Shown: in pieces, positions 18,285 to 26,151 of the stretch
Position numbering within the stretch: the stretch's first letter is position 1
Layout of the letters: every line of letters begins with the position of its first letter
Origin: Marinobacter manganoxydans MnI7-9
GTDB taxonomy: Bacteria > Pseudomonadota > Gammaproteobacteria > Pseudomonadales > Oleiphilaceae
Assembly: GCF_000235625.1 (NCBI RefSeq)
Contig: NZ_AGTR01000080.1
Coordinates: 62,001-126,000 of the forward strand
Length of the DNA stretch: 64,000 bases
Direction: 5' to 3'
Made by a program: the position numbers and the translations under genes
The notes under the pieces: model-generated
The model's database searches: none
Seen by the model: the letters and a program-made list of their open reading frames with translations, nothing else
Told to the model about the DNA's origin: nothing

Positions 18285-20360
18285 TCAGAATACCCATTCC
18301 AGGCCCGCATAAAAAGTTCTTCCCGGGGCGGGTTCGAAATAGCCCCGGTCTTCCACAGGGCGGTTCGCGTTGGCATTTATCCGCACGTTACTGAAGTAGT
18401 CCTGATCCAGCAGATTGCGGATTCCGGCATACAGGTTCAGGGTCTGATCCGCCATCCGTACTGAATCGCCGGCACGCATACCGACCAGCCAATAGTCACT
18501 CACCAGGGTCTGGTTGCTGTTTTCGGCGTAGAACTCGCCCACATACTGCCACTCCAGAGCCGCGAAACGACCGGCTGCACCGCGCCACTCCAGCTCGCTC
18601 ACCCAGAGTTGCTCCGGCAGACCTGGAATAGCGTTGCCGCTGGCGTCGTTGCCCTGCTCATCCACAAAGTCCCTTAGCTCGTAATCCGCCAGGGTCAGCG
18701 CGCTGGTTACCCGCCAGGCGTACGAAAGGTCCCAGGCCAGACCCAGTTCAAAACCATTGCGACGGGTTTCGCCGGCGTTTTCGTAGAAGGTCTGATCGCC
18801 CACGTTAAAGGGCAGGATCTCGTCCTCCACCCGGATGGAGAACAGGGCCATGTCATAGCTGAGGCCACGGCCAAGCATGCCGCGCATACCCATCTCGCGA
18901 TTCAATGCCTGCTGCGGCTCCAGCTCGGGATTGAAGCCGCCGCCATTCGGATTGGCAAACTCGGTAAAGGTGGGTGACTCGAACGCCGTACCGAGGGTGG
19001 CGTATACCTGGTGCGCCGGTGCCAGCTTGTAGCTGATACCGGCAACGCCACTGTATTCCCGGAAAGTCCGGTTGCCCGAATCATCGTTACCGTCTTGCAG
19101 CCAGTCGTCGTCAATGGCCAGACGCAACCGGTCGAACCGCACGCCAAGGGAGACGTTGAGTGCGTCGCTCAGCGCCAGGTCGCCCTGGCCAAACACCGCC
19201 ACATTGGTAGCACTCTGGTTTTCCGCCTGGGTCTGGCCGGTGATATCGCCATCGATAGACACCGAATAGCGGCGCCGGTCGTCGGACTGATGGTGAACAT
19301 CCAGGCCGGTTACCCACACCAGAGGCAATCCGGCCAGCGTCGATTCCTGCTGATACTGGGAACTGATGCCGTAAAAGTGCCGGTCGTAGGCTATGCGGCT
19401 GCTTCCGGGAAACGGCAACTGCTGTGCGAAATCCCGGTGAGTGTAGAAGGTATCGAGGGTGAGTTGGCCGGGAAGGACGCCCGAGTCTTCAAATCTTACA
19501 CCCAGGGTCTGCTGGTTCACGGTCTGGCTGCTGTCCAGCCTCTTGGCCAATGCGGTGGCCTGCTCCGGATCTTCTTCGGCCTGGGCCAGGGTGAGCCCAC
19601 CCGGATCTTCGGATTTGGGGTTATGCAGCGCGTTGAATGTGGCGGTTATCCGCCGTCCAGAATCCAGATCCCGTGCCACACGGGCGTTGAACAGTGCTTT
19701 CTCTGCCTTGCTCTGCTCCCGGTGGCCATCAAAGGTCAGCCAGGAAAGCGTTGCTATGCCGCTGGTATCACCATCAACGCCATTTCCCTGTATCGCGGCC
19801 TTGCGATAGTCGTCACTGCCGCCATCGAGCCGCAGCCGACCGCCCTGGGGCAGCTCATCACCCAACGCAGTGGAAATATCGATCACACCGCCCGCGGCAT
19901 TCCCATACTGAACGGAGGCAGGCCCCCGAATGACCTCGATTCGCTGGGCGGAATCCAGATCAATGGCATCGATCTGGGACTGGCCATCGGGCAGCGTGTA
20001 GGGGATACCATCCACCTGAATCCGGATACCCCGAATACCGAAGGGCGCTCTGGCACCAAATCCGCGAGTAGACAATCTGAGATTCTGGGCGAAGTTGTAG
20101 CGGTTCTGAAAAAACAGGCCCGGAACGGTATTGAGGGATTCATCCAGTTGCAGACGCTGCTGACCCTCACGGATATCGGGTGCGTTGATGACCGAGACTG
20201 CCGCGGGCGTTTCGTACAGATCCCGAACCAGTCTTGGTGACGTTACTTGAAGCACCAGCTCCTCATCGTTGTCCAATGACGACTGTGCAATCGCCGGAAG
20301 CGAGCTCGACATCCACACCGGTGACAGAACAAGCACTGCCAGGTAGTTATTCCTGCTCAA
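18285..20360 (-). CDS. TonB-dependent outer-membrane receptor, PqqU/YncD-like
   Basis: A 691-residue receptor. A signal peptide ends near residue 26 (SLPAIAQ). The plug covers about residues 45-165 and includes NTVPGLFFQNRYNFAQNLRL, STRGFGARAPFGIRGIRI, VDGIPYTLPDGQSQ and VIRGPASVQYGNAAGGVIDI. This pattern resembles E. coli YncD, now PqqU, which imports pyrroloquinoline quinone; the assignment is by resemblance only. The barrel ends in a terminal Phe. The start is TTG at 20360 with GAGGAGG four bases upstream. A copper or siderophore receptor remains possible. No other pqq gene is visible here. Confidence 0.8.
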   Translation of the reverse strand: MSRNNYLAVLVLSPVWMSSSLPAIAQSSLDNDEELVLQVTSPRLVRDLYETPAAVSVINAPDIREGQQRLQLDESLNTVPGLFFQNRYNFAQNLRLSTRGFGARAPFGIRGIRIQVDGIPYTLPDGQSQIDAIDLDSAQRIEVIRGPASVQYGNAAGGVIDISTALGDELPQGGRLRLDGGSDDYRKAAIQGNGVDGDTSGIATLSWLTFDGHREQSKAEKALFNARVARDLDSGRRITATFNALHNPKSEDPGGLTLAQAEEDPEQATALAKRLDSSQTVNQQTLGVRFEDSGVLPGQLTLDTFYTHRDFAQQLPFPGSSRIAYDRHFYGISSQYQQESTLAGLPLVWVTGLDVHHQSDDRRRYSVSIDGDITGQTQAENQSATNVAVFGQGDLALSDALNVSLGVRFDRLRLAIDDDWLQDGNDDSGNRTFREYSGVAGISYKLAPAHQVYATLGTAFESPTFTEFANPNGGGFNPELEPQQALNREMGMRGMLGRGLSYDMALFSIRVEDEILPFNVGDQTFYENAGETRRNGFELGLAWDLSYAWRVTSALTLADYELRDFVDEQGNDASGNAIPGLPEQLWVSELEWRGAAGRFAALEWQYVGEFYAENSNQTLVSDYWLVGMRAGDSVRMADQTLNLYAGIRNLLDQDYFSNVRINANANRPVEDRGYFEPAPGRTFYAGLEWVF

Positions 20361-20380
20361 GGGGCCTCCTCAGGGTTCGC

Positions 20381-20402
20381 TTATCAAGGTTTCTCTTGAT
20401 AA
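20381..20402. promoter_or_regulatory. Inverted repeat upstream of the TonB receptor
   Basis: TTATCAAG and CTTGATAA form a perfect 8-base inverted repeat around a 6-base spacer, 21 bases upstream of the receptor start codon. It lacks a T-run, so an operator or an mRNA hairpin near the ribosome site is more likely than a terminator. The regulator is unknown. Confidence 0.45.
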
Positions 20403-20461
20403 CGGGTACGCCAGCGATGGGGAAATGGAGTTATCCCATTGAATCCATCGGAAGAGCCGGC

Positions 20462-21199
20462 TCAGGCGGGGATCCAGGCTTCAAGCAGATCGACCAGCCA
20501 GGGCACGAGCAAGGCGGTAGCGAAGGCGGAAAGCGCCATCGCAAGCCCGGAAAAAGCGCCCATCTGCGAACTTACCTGAAATGCCCGGGCGGTCCCGATA
20601 CCGTGGGCCGCAACGCCCATGGCAATGCCCTTGGCGGTGTCATCGCGAACCCGGATCCATTCAAACAACTTGGTGCCCAGAACGGCGCCCGTAATACCCG
20701 TGATGACCACCAATACAGCAGTCAGCGACGGAAGCCCGCCGATTTTTTCGGAAATCCCCATGGCCACCGGTGCCGTTGCCGATTTCGGCGCCAGGGACAT
20801 CTGGATCTCCGGGGACCCACCCAGAAGCCGAGCCAGGCCAATGGAGCTGCCGGCGGCGATGACAACGCCGCAGAAGAGCGAAATCGTTACCGGCAACCAG
20901 AGTTGTCGAAGCCTGGAAAACTGCTGATACAGGGGAACGGCCAACGCCACCGTCGCCGGTCCCAGCAGAAAGTGAACGAACTGACCGCCTTCAAAATAGT
21001 CACTGTAGGAGGTGCCGGTGGCCAGCAACAGGATGATGAGCATGGCCACCGATGTGACCACCGGATTGGCCAGCGGATTGGAGTTGGTTTTCAGGTACAG
21101 CCGGTAGGCCAGACCATAGGCCACCAGGGTAATGGTCAGTCCGAGGAGCGGGGACGTCGAAAGGTAGACCCAGATGTCTTTCAGACCCGGCTCATTCAT
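20462..21199 (-). CDS. lrgB: LrgB/CidB family membrane protein
   Basis: A 245-residue polytopic membrane protein of the LrgB family. Strong markers are NPVVTSVAMLIILL, YFEGGQFVHFLLGPATVALAVPLY and SLAPKSATAPVAMGISEKIGG, followed by AAHGIGTARAF. LrgAB/CidAB proteins are holin-like in staphylococci; other members move small organic acids such as pyruvate or glycolate. The frame extends upstream, but the ATG at 21199, overlapping the end of lrgA with GGAGGGCGG before it, is the likely start. It forms a coupled pair with lrgA. Confidence 0.92.
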   Translation of the reverse strand: MNEPGLKDIWVYLSTSPLLGLTITLVAYGLAYRLYLKTNSNPLANPVVTSVAMLIILLLATGTSYSDYFEGGQFVHFLLGPATVALAVPLYQQFSRLRQLWLPVTISLFCGVVIAAGSSIGLARLLGGSPEIQMSLAPKSATAPVAMGISEKIGGLPSLTAVLVVITGITGAVLGTKLFEWIRVRDDTAKGIAMGVAAHGIGTARAFQVSSQMGAFSGLAMALSAFATALLVPWLVDLLEAWIPA

Positions 21200-21572
21200 C
21201 GCCGCCCTCCTTTTCGGCCAGCGGCTTTGCAAACCAGCGGGTGGTCACCTGCATGATCAGCGCGGTGGCGACCATGGTTATCACGGTACTTAACAGCAGC
21301 GCCAGGGTTATGGGGACCCACTCGTCGGCGATGCGGCCAAAATGCGCCATCATGCCCACGCCCGCCGGAACGAAAAGAAGCGAGAGATGACTGAGCAAGG
21401 CCGTGGACGCCTGATCGACAGACTCCGGCGCCTTGCCCCGTATCATCAAAGTTACGAACAGCATCACCATGCCAAGTACGGGCCCGGGGATGGGAACACC
21501 GAGCAAGCGAACTGTAATCTCCCCTATCAACTGGTAGACAAGCAGAAGGGTAATGCCGTTCAGGAACTGCAT
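21192..21572 (-). CDS. lrgA: LrgA/CidA family membrane protein
   Basis: A 126-residue protein with four predicted membrane helices. The family signature is LLVYQLIGEITVRLLGVPIPGPVLGMVMLF; later segments are LLFVPAGVGMMAHFG and PITLALLLSTVITMVATALIMQ. It is the small partner of LrgB, together forming a holin-like or organic-acid export pair. GGAG nine bases upstream supports the ATG. The gene lies 15 bases after the BASS transporter stop, so the three may form one operon. Confidence 0.92.
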   Translation of the reverse strand: MQFLNGITLLLVYQLIGEITVRLLGVPIPGPVLGMVMLFVTLMIRGKAPESVDQASTALLSHLSLLFVPAGVGMMAHFGRIADEWVPITLALLLSTVITMVATALIMQVTTRWFAKPLAEKEGGDE

Positions 21573-21587
21573 AACGCAGGACTCCAG

Positions 21588-22472
21588 TCAGTTTTTGCTC
21601 TGTACCGTCGAAATGGGAATGATGCTTCGACCATACATGGCGAGAACAAAGCCGATGGGGAACATCAGCACCCCGTAGACCGCAGCCGGGATCGACATGG
21701 CGCTGGATTCCAGCAGAGTCAGAGTGACCATGAGGGCAATGGTGCCGTTCTTTACACCCAGCTCCACCGCCACTGCCAGGGATTCCCGCTGGGTCAGACC
21801 CGCCATCCGGCCGGCCGCCAGGCCGAGACCAATACCGGCCAGATTCAACAGGATGGTTGCCGGCCCCGCCTGCTTCAGGAGCTCCCAGATCTGGTCGCGA
21901 ACACCGTACACCAGCGCCACGATCAGCACCGCCAGCACGATACCGCCGAAGATACTCACAATGCTTTCTGCCTTGCGGGCAACCTCCGGCTTGCGGGTAC
22001 GAACCACCATCCCGATGGCGACCGGGAAGAGCACGATGCCAATCAGCATGCCCACGGTTTTCCAGACCGGCAGCACAATGTCTTCCTCGGTTCCCATGTA
22101 GTACTGAAGGGCAATATTGGTAAACAGCGGCAGGGTAAGAATGGTGATCAGGCTGGCGCTGACGGTCAGTACTATGGAGAGGGCAATGTTCCCCCGCGAG
22201 AGCAGCACAAACAGATTCGAGGTGGTGCCTCCAGGGCAGGCAGCGATGATCACCAGTCCGACCGCTATGGCCGGCGGAACCGCCAGCAACGTGGCCAGCA
22301 TGAAGGCGATGAGGGGCATGACGAGAATCTGGGCAATGGTGCCGACGATCATCCCTTTCGGATACACCGCCACCTGGCGGAAGTCTCGTATCGTCAGGGT
22401 CATGCCGATACCGATCATTATGATGAACAGAGCAATCGGCAGACCTGCCGAGATAAGCGGGCTGGATTCCAC
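21588..22472 (-). CDS. Bile acid:sodium symporter (BASS) family transporter
   Basis: A protein of 294 residues from the preferred start, with nine or ten hydrophobic helices. Family markers are GIGMTLTIRDFRQV near the N-terminus, the sodium-site stretch IIAACPGGTTSNLFVLLSRGN and ELGVKNGTIALMVTLTL, which contains the second conserved site. BASS proteins carry organic anions with sodium; bacterial relatives take up pantoate, pyruvate-like acids or sulfonates, and the substrate here is unknown. The frame is open to a GTG at 22529, but GTG 22472 preceded by GGAGG gives a normal N-terminus just before helix 1. It probably shares transcription with lrgAB. Confidence 0.82.
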   Translation of the reverse strand: MESSPLISAGLPIALFIIMIGIGMTLTIRDFRQVAVYPKGMIVGTIAQILVMPLIAFMLATLLAVPPAIAVGLVIIAACPGGTTSNLFVLLSRGNIALSIVLTVSASLITILTLPLFTNIALQYYMGTEEDIVLPVWKTVGMLIGIVLFPVAIGMVVRTRKPEVARKAESIVSIFGGIVLAVLIVALVYGVRDQIWELLKQAGPATILLNLAGIGLGLAAGRMAGLTQRESLAVAVELGVKNGTIALMVTLTLLESSAMSIPAAVYGVLMFPIGFVLAMYGRSIIPISTVQSKN

Positions 22473-22555
22473 AACGCCTCCGGATGTTTTTGTTTTTACT
22501 GCAACCAACCGATGAAAAGTAGCACACACTCGCCTCTTTCGGGAGACTAAAACGG

Positions 22556-22565
22556 CAAACGTTTG
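22556..22565. promoter_or_regulatory. CAAACGTTTG palindrome between BASS and wax-ester synthase genes
   Basis: A 10-base perfect palindrome in the divergent promoter region. The half-sites CAAAC/GTTTG resemble those of PsrA, a fatty-acid-responsive TetR regulator in pseudomonads, although PsrA sites usually carry a spacer of a few bases. Weak evidence. Confidence 0.3.
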
Positions 22566-22628
22566 AGGCGATAAAGCACTGCAAAACCGGGGAACTTTAT
22601 GACCTGAAACATCGTGTCACGAAGCAGT

Positions 22629-22644
22629 TGCAAGTATACTTGCA
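22629..22644. promoter_or_regulatory. Perfect 16-base palindrome upstream of wax-ester synthase
   Basis: TGCAAGTATACTTGCA lies 45-60 bases upstream of the wax-ester synthase start. Its length and symmetry suit a dimeric repressor. It does not match the DesT-like sites found at 24830-24959, so a different regulator would be involved. Confidence 0.5.
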
Positions 22645-22688
22645 GCAGATAACTAAAATACGTGGATACTGGTGGAGACGCACAAGGA

Positions 22689-24158
22689 ATGAAACGCCTG
22701 GGAACGCTGGATGCCTCTTGGCTGGCCGTAGAATCTGAAGACACCCCCATGCATGTGGGCAACCTGCAGATCTTTTCGCTACCGGAGGGCGCCCCTGAAA
22801 CCTTCCTCCGGGACATGGTGACCCGCATGAAGGAAACCGGCGATGTCGCGCCCCCCTGGGGTTTAAAGCTTGCCTGGTCCGGGCTGTTGGGTCGGGTACT
22901 GGCGCCGGGCTGGAAAGTCGACAAGAAAATCGATCTGGATTACCACGTGCGTCACTCGGCACTCCCGCGCCCCGGCGGTGAACGGGAACTGGGCATACTG
23001 GTATCGCGCCTGCACTCCAACCCCCTGGATTTTGCCCGCCCACTCTGGGAATGCCACGTTATCGAGGGCCTCGAGAACAACCGTTTTGCGCTCTACACCA
23101 AGATGCATCATTCCATGATTGATGGCATCAGTGGTGTACGCCTGATGCAACGGGTACTGACAACCGATCCCGACAAACGGGACATGCCGCCACCCTGGTC
23201 GGTTCGGCCGGAGCGCCGTCGCGGCAGCAAATCCGATTCCGAGGCCAGCGTGCCCGGTGCGGTTTCACAGGCCATGGATGCCCTGAAACTGCAGGCAGAT
23301 ATGGCACCGCGTCTGCTGCAGGCGGGCAACCGGCTGGTGCATTCGGTCCGCCACCCCGAGGACGGTCTGACGGCGCCGTTCACCGGGCCCGTCTCCAAGA
23401 TCAATCATCGGGTCACCGGCCAGCGCCGGTTTGCCACCCAGCATTATCAGCTCGACAGGATCAAGGAACTTGCCCACGTTTCCGGCGCTTCCCTCAACGA
23501 TATCGTTCTGTACCTGTGCGGAACTGCCCTCAGGCGTTTTCTGCTGGAACAGAATGAACTGCCGGACGCTCCCCTCACCGCCGGCATACCGGTCAACATC
23601 CGGCCGTCCGATGACGAAGGGACAGGCACCCAGATCAGTTTCATGATCTCTTCGCTTGCGACCGACGAAGCCGATCCGCTGACCCGCCTGCAAAACATCA
23701 AGGCGTCAACGCGAAGGGCCAAAGAGCATTTGCAGAAGCTGCCCAAAAGCGCGCTCACCCAGTACACCATGCTCCTGATGTCGCCTTATATACTGCAGCT
23801 GATGTCCGGCCTTGGCGGTCGCATGCGGCCGGTATTTAACGTTACGATCTCCAATGTGCCGGGGCCCCAGAGAACGCTTTACTACGAGGGCGCGAAACTG
23901 GAAGCCATGTACCCTGTCTCGCTGATTACTCACGGTGGCGCTTTGAACATCACCTGCCTGAGCTATGACGGTTCACTGAACTTCGGCTATACGGGCTGCA
24001 GGGATACCCTGCCAAGCATGCAGAGACTTGCGGTTTACACGGGTGAAGCACTGGACGAACTGGAAAGCCTGATTCTTCCGCCAAAGGCCAAACCGAAAGC
24101 TGTGGCCAAGCCCAGTGCGCCACGCAAACAGCCAACGAAAAAGAGTAAAGCGGACTGA
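22689..24158 (+). CDS. Wax ester synthase / diacylglycerol acyltransferase
   Basis: A 489-residue bifunctional WS/DGAT. The active-site motif HHSMIDG (HHxxxDG) lies near residue 140. Other family segments are the N-terminal MKRLGTLDASWLAVESEDTP, PLWECHVIEGL, and NVTISNVPGP in the C-terminal half. From memory, it resembles the WS2 enzyme of Marinobacter closely, which supports the host assignment. It joins fatty alcohols or diacylglycerol with acyl-CoA to form storage lipids at the inner membrane. The tail is basic (KPKAVAKPSAPRKQPTKKSK). The frame begins at a GTG nine codons earlier, but the ATG matches family N-termini. It converges with desT after 12 bases. Confidence 0.95.
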   Translation: MKRLGTLDASWLAVESEDTPMHVGNLQIFSLPEGAPETFLRDMVTRMKETGDVAPPWGLKLAWSGLLGRVLAPGWKVDKKIDLDYHVRHSALPRPGGERELGILVSRLHSNPLDFARPLWECHVIEGLENNRFALYTKMHHSMIDGISGVRLMQRVLTTDPDKRDMPPPWSVRPERRRGSKSDSEASVPGAVSQAMDALKLQADMAPRLLQAGNRLVHSVRHPEDGLTAPFTGPVSKINHRVTGQRRFATQHYQLDRIKELAHVSGASLNDIVLYLCGTALRRFLLEQNELPDAPLTAGIPVNIRPSDDEGTGTQISFMISSLATDEADPLTRLQNIKASTRRAKEHLQKLPKSALTQYTMLLMSPYILQLMSGLGGRMRPVFNVTISNVPGPQRTLYYEGAKLEAMYPVSLITHGGALNITCLSYDGSLNFGYTGCRDTLPSMQRLAVYTGEALDELESLILPPKAKPKAVAKPSAPRKQPTKKSKAD

Positions 24159-24170
24159 TACAACGGACAA

Positions 24171-24797
24171 TCAGCCCGCGCTTTGCCAGTGAGCGGCGCC
24201 CACGAAAATCAGTTGCAGGAAGCGGGTGGTCCGCTTCCTGATCTGCTCGATCTGGTAGTCGTCTTCGGCGGATACGCCGAGCAGATCAGTCAGGCTGAAG
24301 GCGACACTGCGCACCACCAGGTCACAGGTCATGTCCAGATCCTGATCGGTCAGATGGTCCACCAGCCTCAACCTGCGCAGATCATTCGCAAGCTCACTGG
24401 CAAAGAAACGCATCTCGCTCCGGATACCTTCCTGCACTGCCCTGCTCTCACCGGCCAGCCCCTGGGCCATGAACAGAAAGAAACTCCGGTTGGCCTGCGC
24501 GTGGCTGATAAAGATGGCCACCGACTCTTCAATCAGTTTGTCCGCCTGCAACACATTCGCCCGGGCTTCTCGCATCATCCTGCGTAGCACCAGGCCCAGC
24601 TCATCCACAAGCTGCAACCCCAGATCGTCCATATTGCGGAAATGCCGGTAAAACGAGGTTGGTACCACGCCCGCCTGACGGGTCACTTCCCGGATACCCA
24701 AGCTGGCGAAATGCCGCCCCTTGCCGACCAGGGTCAATGCCGCGGTCATCAGTTTCTCGCGGGTTTCACCGGGCTTTCTGCGTTGTTTTTCCGCCAT
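24171..24797 (-). CDS. desT: TetR-family regulator, DesT/FabR-like
   Basis: A 208-residue repressor. The N-terminal helix-turn-helix spans about residues 15-60, with SLGIREVTRQAGVVPTSFYRHFRNMDDLGLQLVDELG, a pattern close to DesT and FabR. Those proteins sense the ratio of unsaturated to saturated acyl-CoA and control desaturase or fabAB genes. It is divergent from desC-desB, the same arrangement as in Pseudomonas aeruginosa. A palindrome just upstream of its own start suggests autoregulation. The frame continues upstream of the chosen ATG, but the extension would run across that operator and is unlikely to be translated. Confidence 0.88.
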   Translation of the reverse strand: MAEKQRRKPGETREKLMTAALTLVGKGRHFASLGIREVTRQAGVVPTSFYRHFRNMDDLGLQLVDELGLVLRRMMREARANVLQADKLIEESVAIFISHAQANRSFFLFMAQGLAGESRAVQEGIRSEMRFFASELANDLRRLRLVDHLTDQDLDMTCDLVVRSVAFSLTDLLGVSAEDDYQIEQIRKRTTRFLQLIFVGAAHWQSAG

Positions 24798-24829
24798 CTT
24801 TTGTCCGTACCGCCTGCCGTCAACGAATG

Positions 24830-24845
24830 GTTCACAAGTGTACAC
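24830..24845. promoter_or_regulatory. DesT/FabR-type operator, copy 1 (desT side)
   Basis: GTTCACAAGTGTACAC fits GTGNACANNTGTNCAC with a single mismatch. It is 33 bases upstream of the desT start codon, so it could mediate autoregulation. Confidence 0.6.
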
Positions 24846-24923
24846 ATCCGAAAAAATAAAAGTACAGAATGCTTGTCATTTCGAGCCATTACCAGCTGAT
24901 CCGTTGTCACTTTAATTCTCCGT

Positions 24924-24939
24924 GTGTACAGTCGTACAC
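24924..24939. promoter_or_regulatory. DesT/FabR-type operator, copy 2
   Basis: GTGTACAGTCGTACAC has perfect 6-base inverted arms (GTGTAC/GTACAC). It lies 5 bases from copy 3, upstream of desC. Confidence 0.6.
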
Positions 24940-24943
24940 ATTA

Positions 24944-24959
24944 GTGAACACTTGTACAC
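24944..24959. promoter_or_regulatory. DesT/FabR-type operator, copy 3 (desC side)
   Basis: GTGAACACTTGTACAC matches GTGNACANNTGTNCAC exactly. It ends 34 bases before the desC start codon and likely overlaps the desCB promoter. Confidence 0.65.
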
Positions 24960-24993
24960 ATGAATAACCGAAAGCCTCAGGGAGGCAGTCAGC

Positions 24994-26097
24994 ATGTTAG
25001 TGAGAAACACCCAGCACAAAGCACTGCAATGGCTCGGCAGGCAGCTGTTCAACCGGAACGATCCAGAGGCATTTTTCGATCCTCTGCTCGAGCACATCAA
25101 TCCAATGTGGGTACAAGAGTACACACCGGCTCGAGTGGAGCAGGTTCTCTCTGAAACCCATGACACCAAAACCCTGGTTCTGAAACCAGCCCGACGCTGG
25201 TCCGGCTTCAGTGCCGGCCAACATGTGCACATCTGTGTTGAAGTTGATGGAGTCCGCCGCAACCGCACATTCAGCCTCTCGAGTTCACCCCTGCTCTGGC
25301 GGGAACAGGGATTGGTCACCCTGACCATCAAACGCCTTCCCGGCGGCCTGGTGACCAACTGGCTTCACGATCACCTGCAAACTGGGGCGGTAATCGGTCT
25401 GGGCGAAGCCTTTGGTGATTTTCTGATACCAGAACCGGCCCAACCGGTGCTGTTTATTGCCGGTGGCAGCGGCATCACGCCAGTGTTGAGCCAGCTTGAG
25501 ACCATGGCGGCCCAGGATTACCGGGCACCGGTGACTCTGCTGTATTTCGTCAGAACCCGTGATGACGTTATTGCCCGGGAGAAACTGTTGGCCCTGAAGG
25601 CACGCTATAGCGCCCTCACGCTTAATATCATCGCCACCAACGAGTCCAGGGAACCCCGCTACCTGCGTGGCCAGGATCTGGACACAGTGCCAGGCATCAA
25701 GGCTCGGCAGGTCTATCTCTGCGGCCCCAAAGGCCTGATGGATCTGGCCCAAGGCCTCCTCTCCGAGAGAGGCTTTGCTGACGCGGATATCCACAGCACG
25801 TTCTTTTCAGTGCCAAGTGCCAACCTTGGAAACGAAACACTCGGTGGTGAGGTTCAGTTTGAGAGCAGCCAGATGATGGTCGGTTCCGAGGGCGATGCCA
25901 CCCTGCTGGAAATCGCCGAGGCCGCCGGACTGACACCGCGCCACGGATGCCGCATGGGCATCTGCCACCAGTGCAGTTGCCGGAAAACCACGGGTACCGT
26001 CATCAACCGTCTGACCGGCCAAACTTCCGGCCCCGGCGAGGAGACTGTCCAACTTTGTATCTCCGTTCCCCGCGGCCCGGTCTCACTCGACCTTTAA
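24994..26097 (+). CDS. desC: Ferredoxin reductase-like electron donor for desaturase
   Basis: A 367-residue fusion of an FAD/NAD(P)H ferredoxin-reductase module and a C-terminal plant-type 2Fe-2S ferredoxin. The FAD motif RNRTFSLSSSP lies near residue 88, the NAD region IAGGSGITPVLSQLE near residue 158, and VYLCGPKGLMD follows. The 2Fe-2S cysteines are in CRMGICHQCSC plus a later QLC. In Pseudomonas, DesC passes electrons to the DesB acyl-CoA desaturase. It is first in a desC-desB operon, has GGGAGG nine bases before the ATG, and sits under DesT-like operators. Confidence 0.92.
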   Translation: MLVRNTQHKALQWLGRQLFNRNDPEAFFDPLLEHINPMWVQEYTPARVEQVLSETHDTKTLVLKPARRWSGFSAGQHVHICVEVDGVRRNRTFSLSSSPLLWREQGLVTLTIKRLPGGLVTNWLHDHLQTGAVIGLGEAFGDFLIPEPAQPVLFIAGGSGITPVLSQLETMAAQDYRAPVTLLYFVRTRDDVIAREKLLALKARYSALTLNIIATNESREPRYLRGQDLDTVPGIKARQVYLCGPKGLMDLAQGLLSERGFADADIHSTFFSVPSANLGNETLGGEVQFESSQMMVGSEGDATLLEIAEAAGLTPRHGCRMGICHQCSCRKTTGTVINRLTGQTSGPGEETVQLCISVPRGPVSLDL

Positions 26098-26151
26098 GAA
26101 CCCACATCCGATTTTATTGCGGGGCCTGAGCGCACCGCAGGGAGTATGACC

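Noticed and set aside
19011-20240. 409-codon plus-strand frame
   Set aside because: Antisense to the TonB receptor.
21196-22584. 462-codon minus-strand frame across lrgA and the BASS gene
   Set aside because: Same strand but another frame; its composition (Arg, His, Gly rich) is that of a shadow, while lrgA and BASS show clear family motifs.
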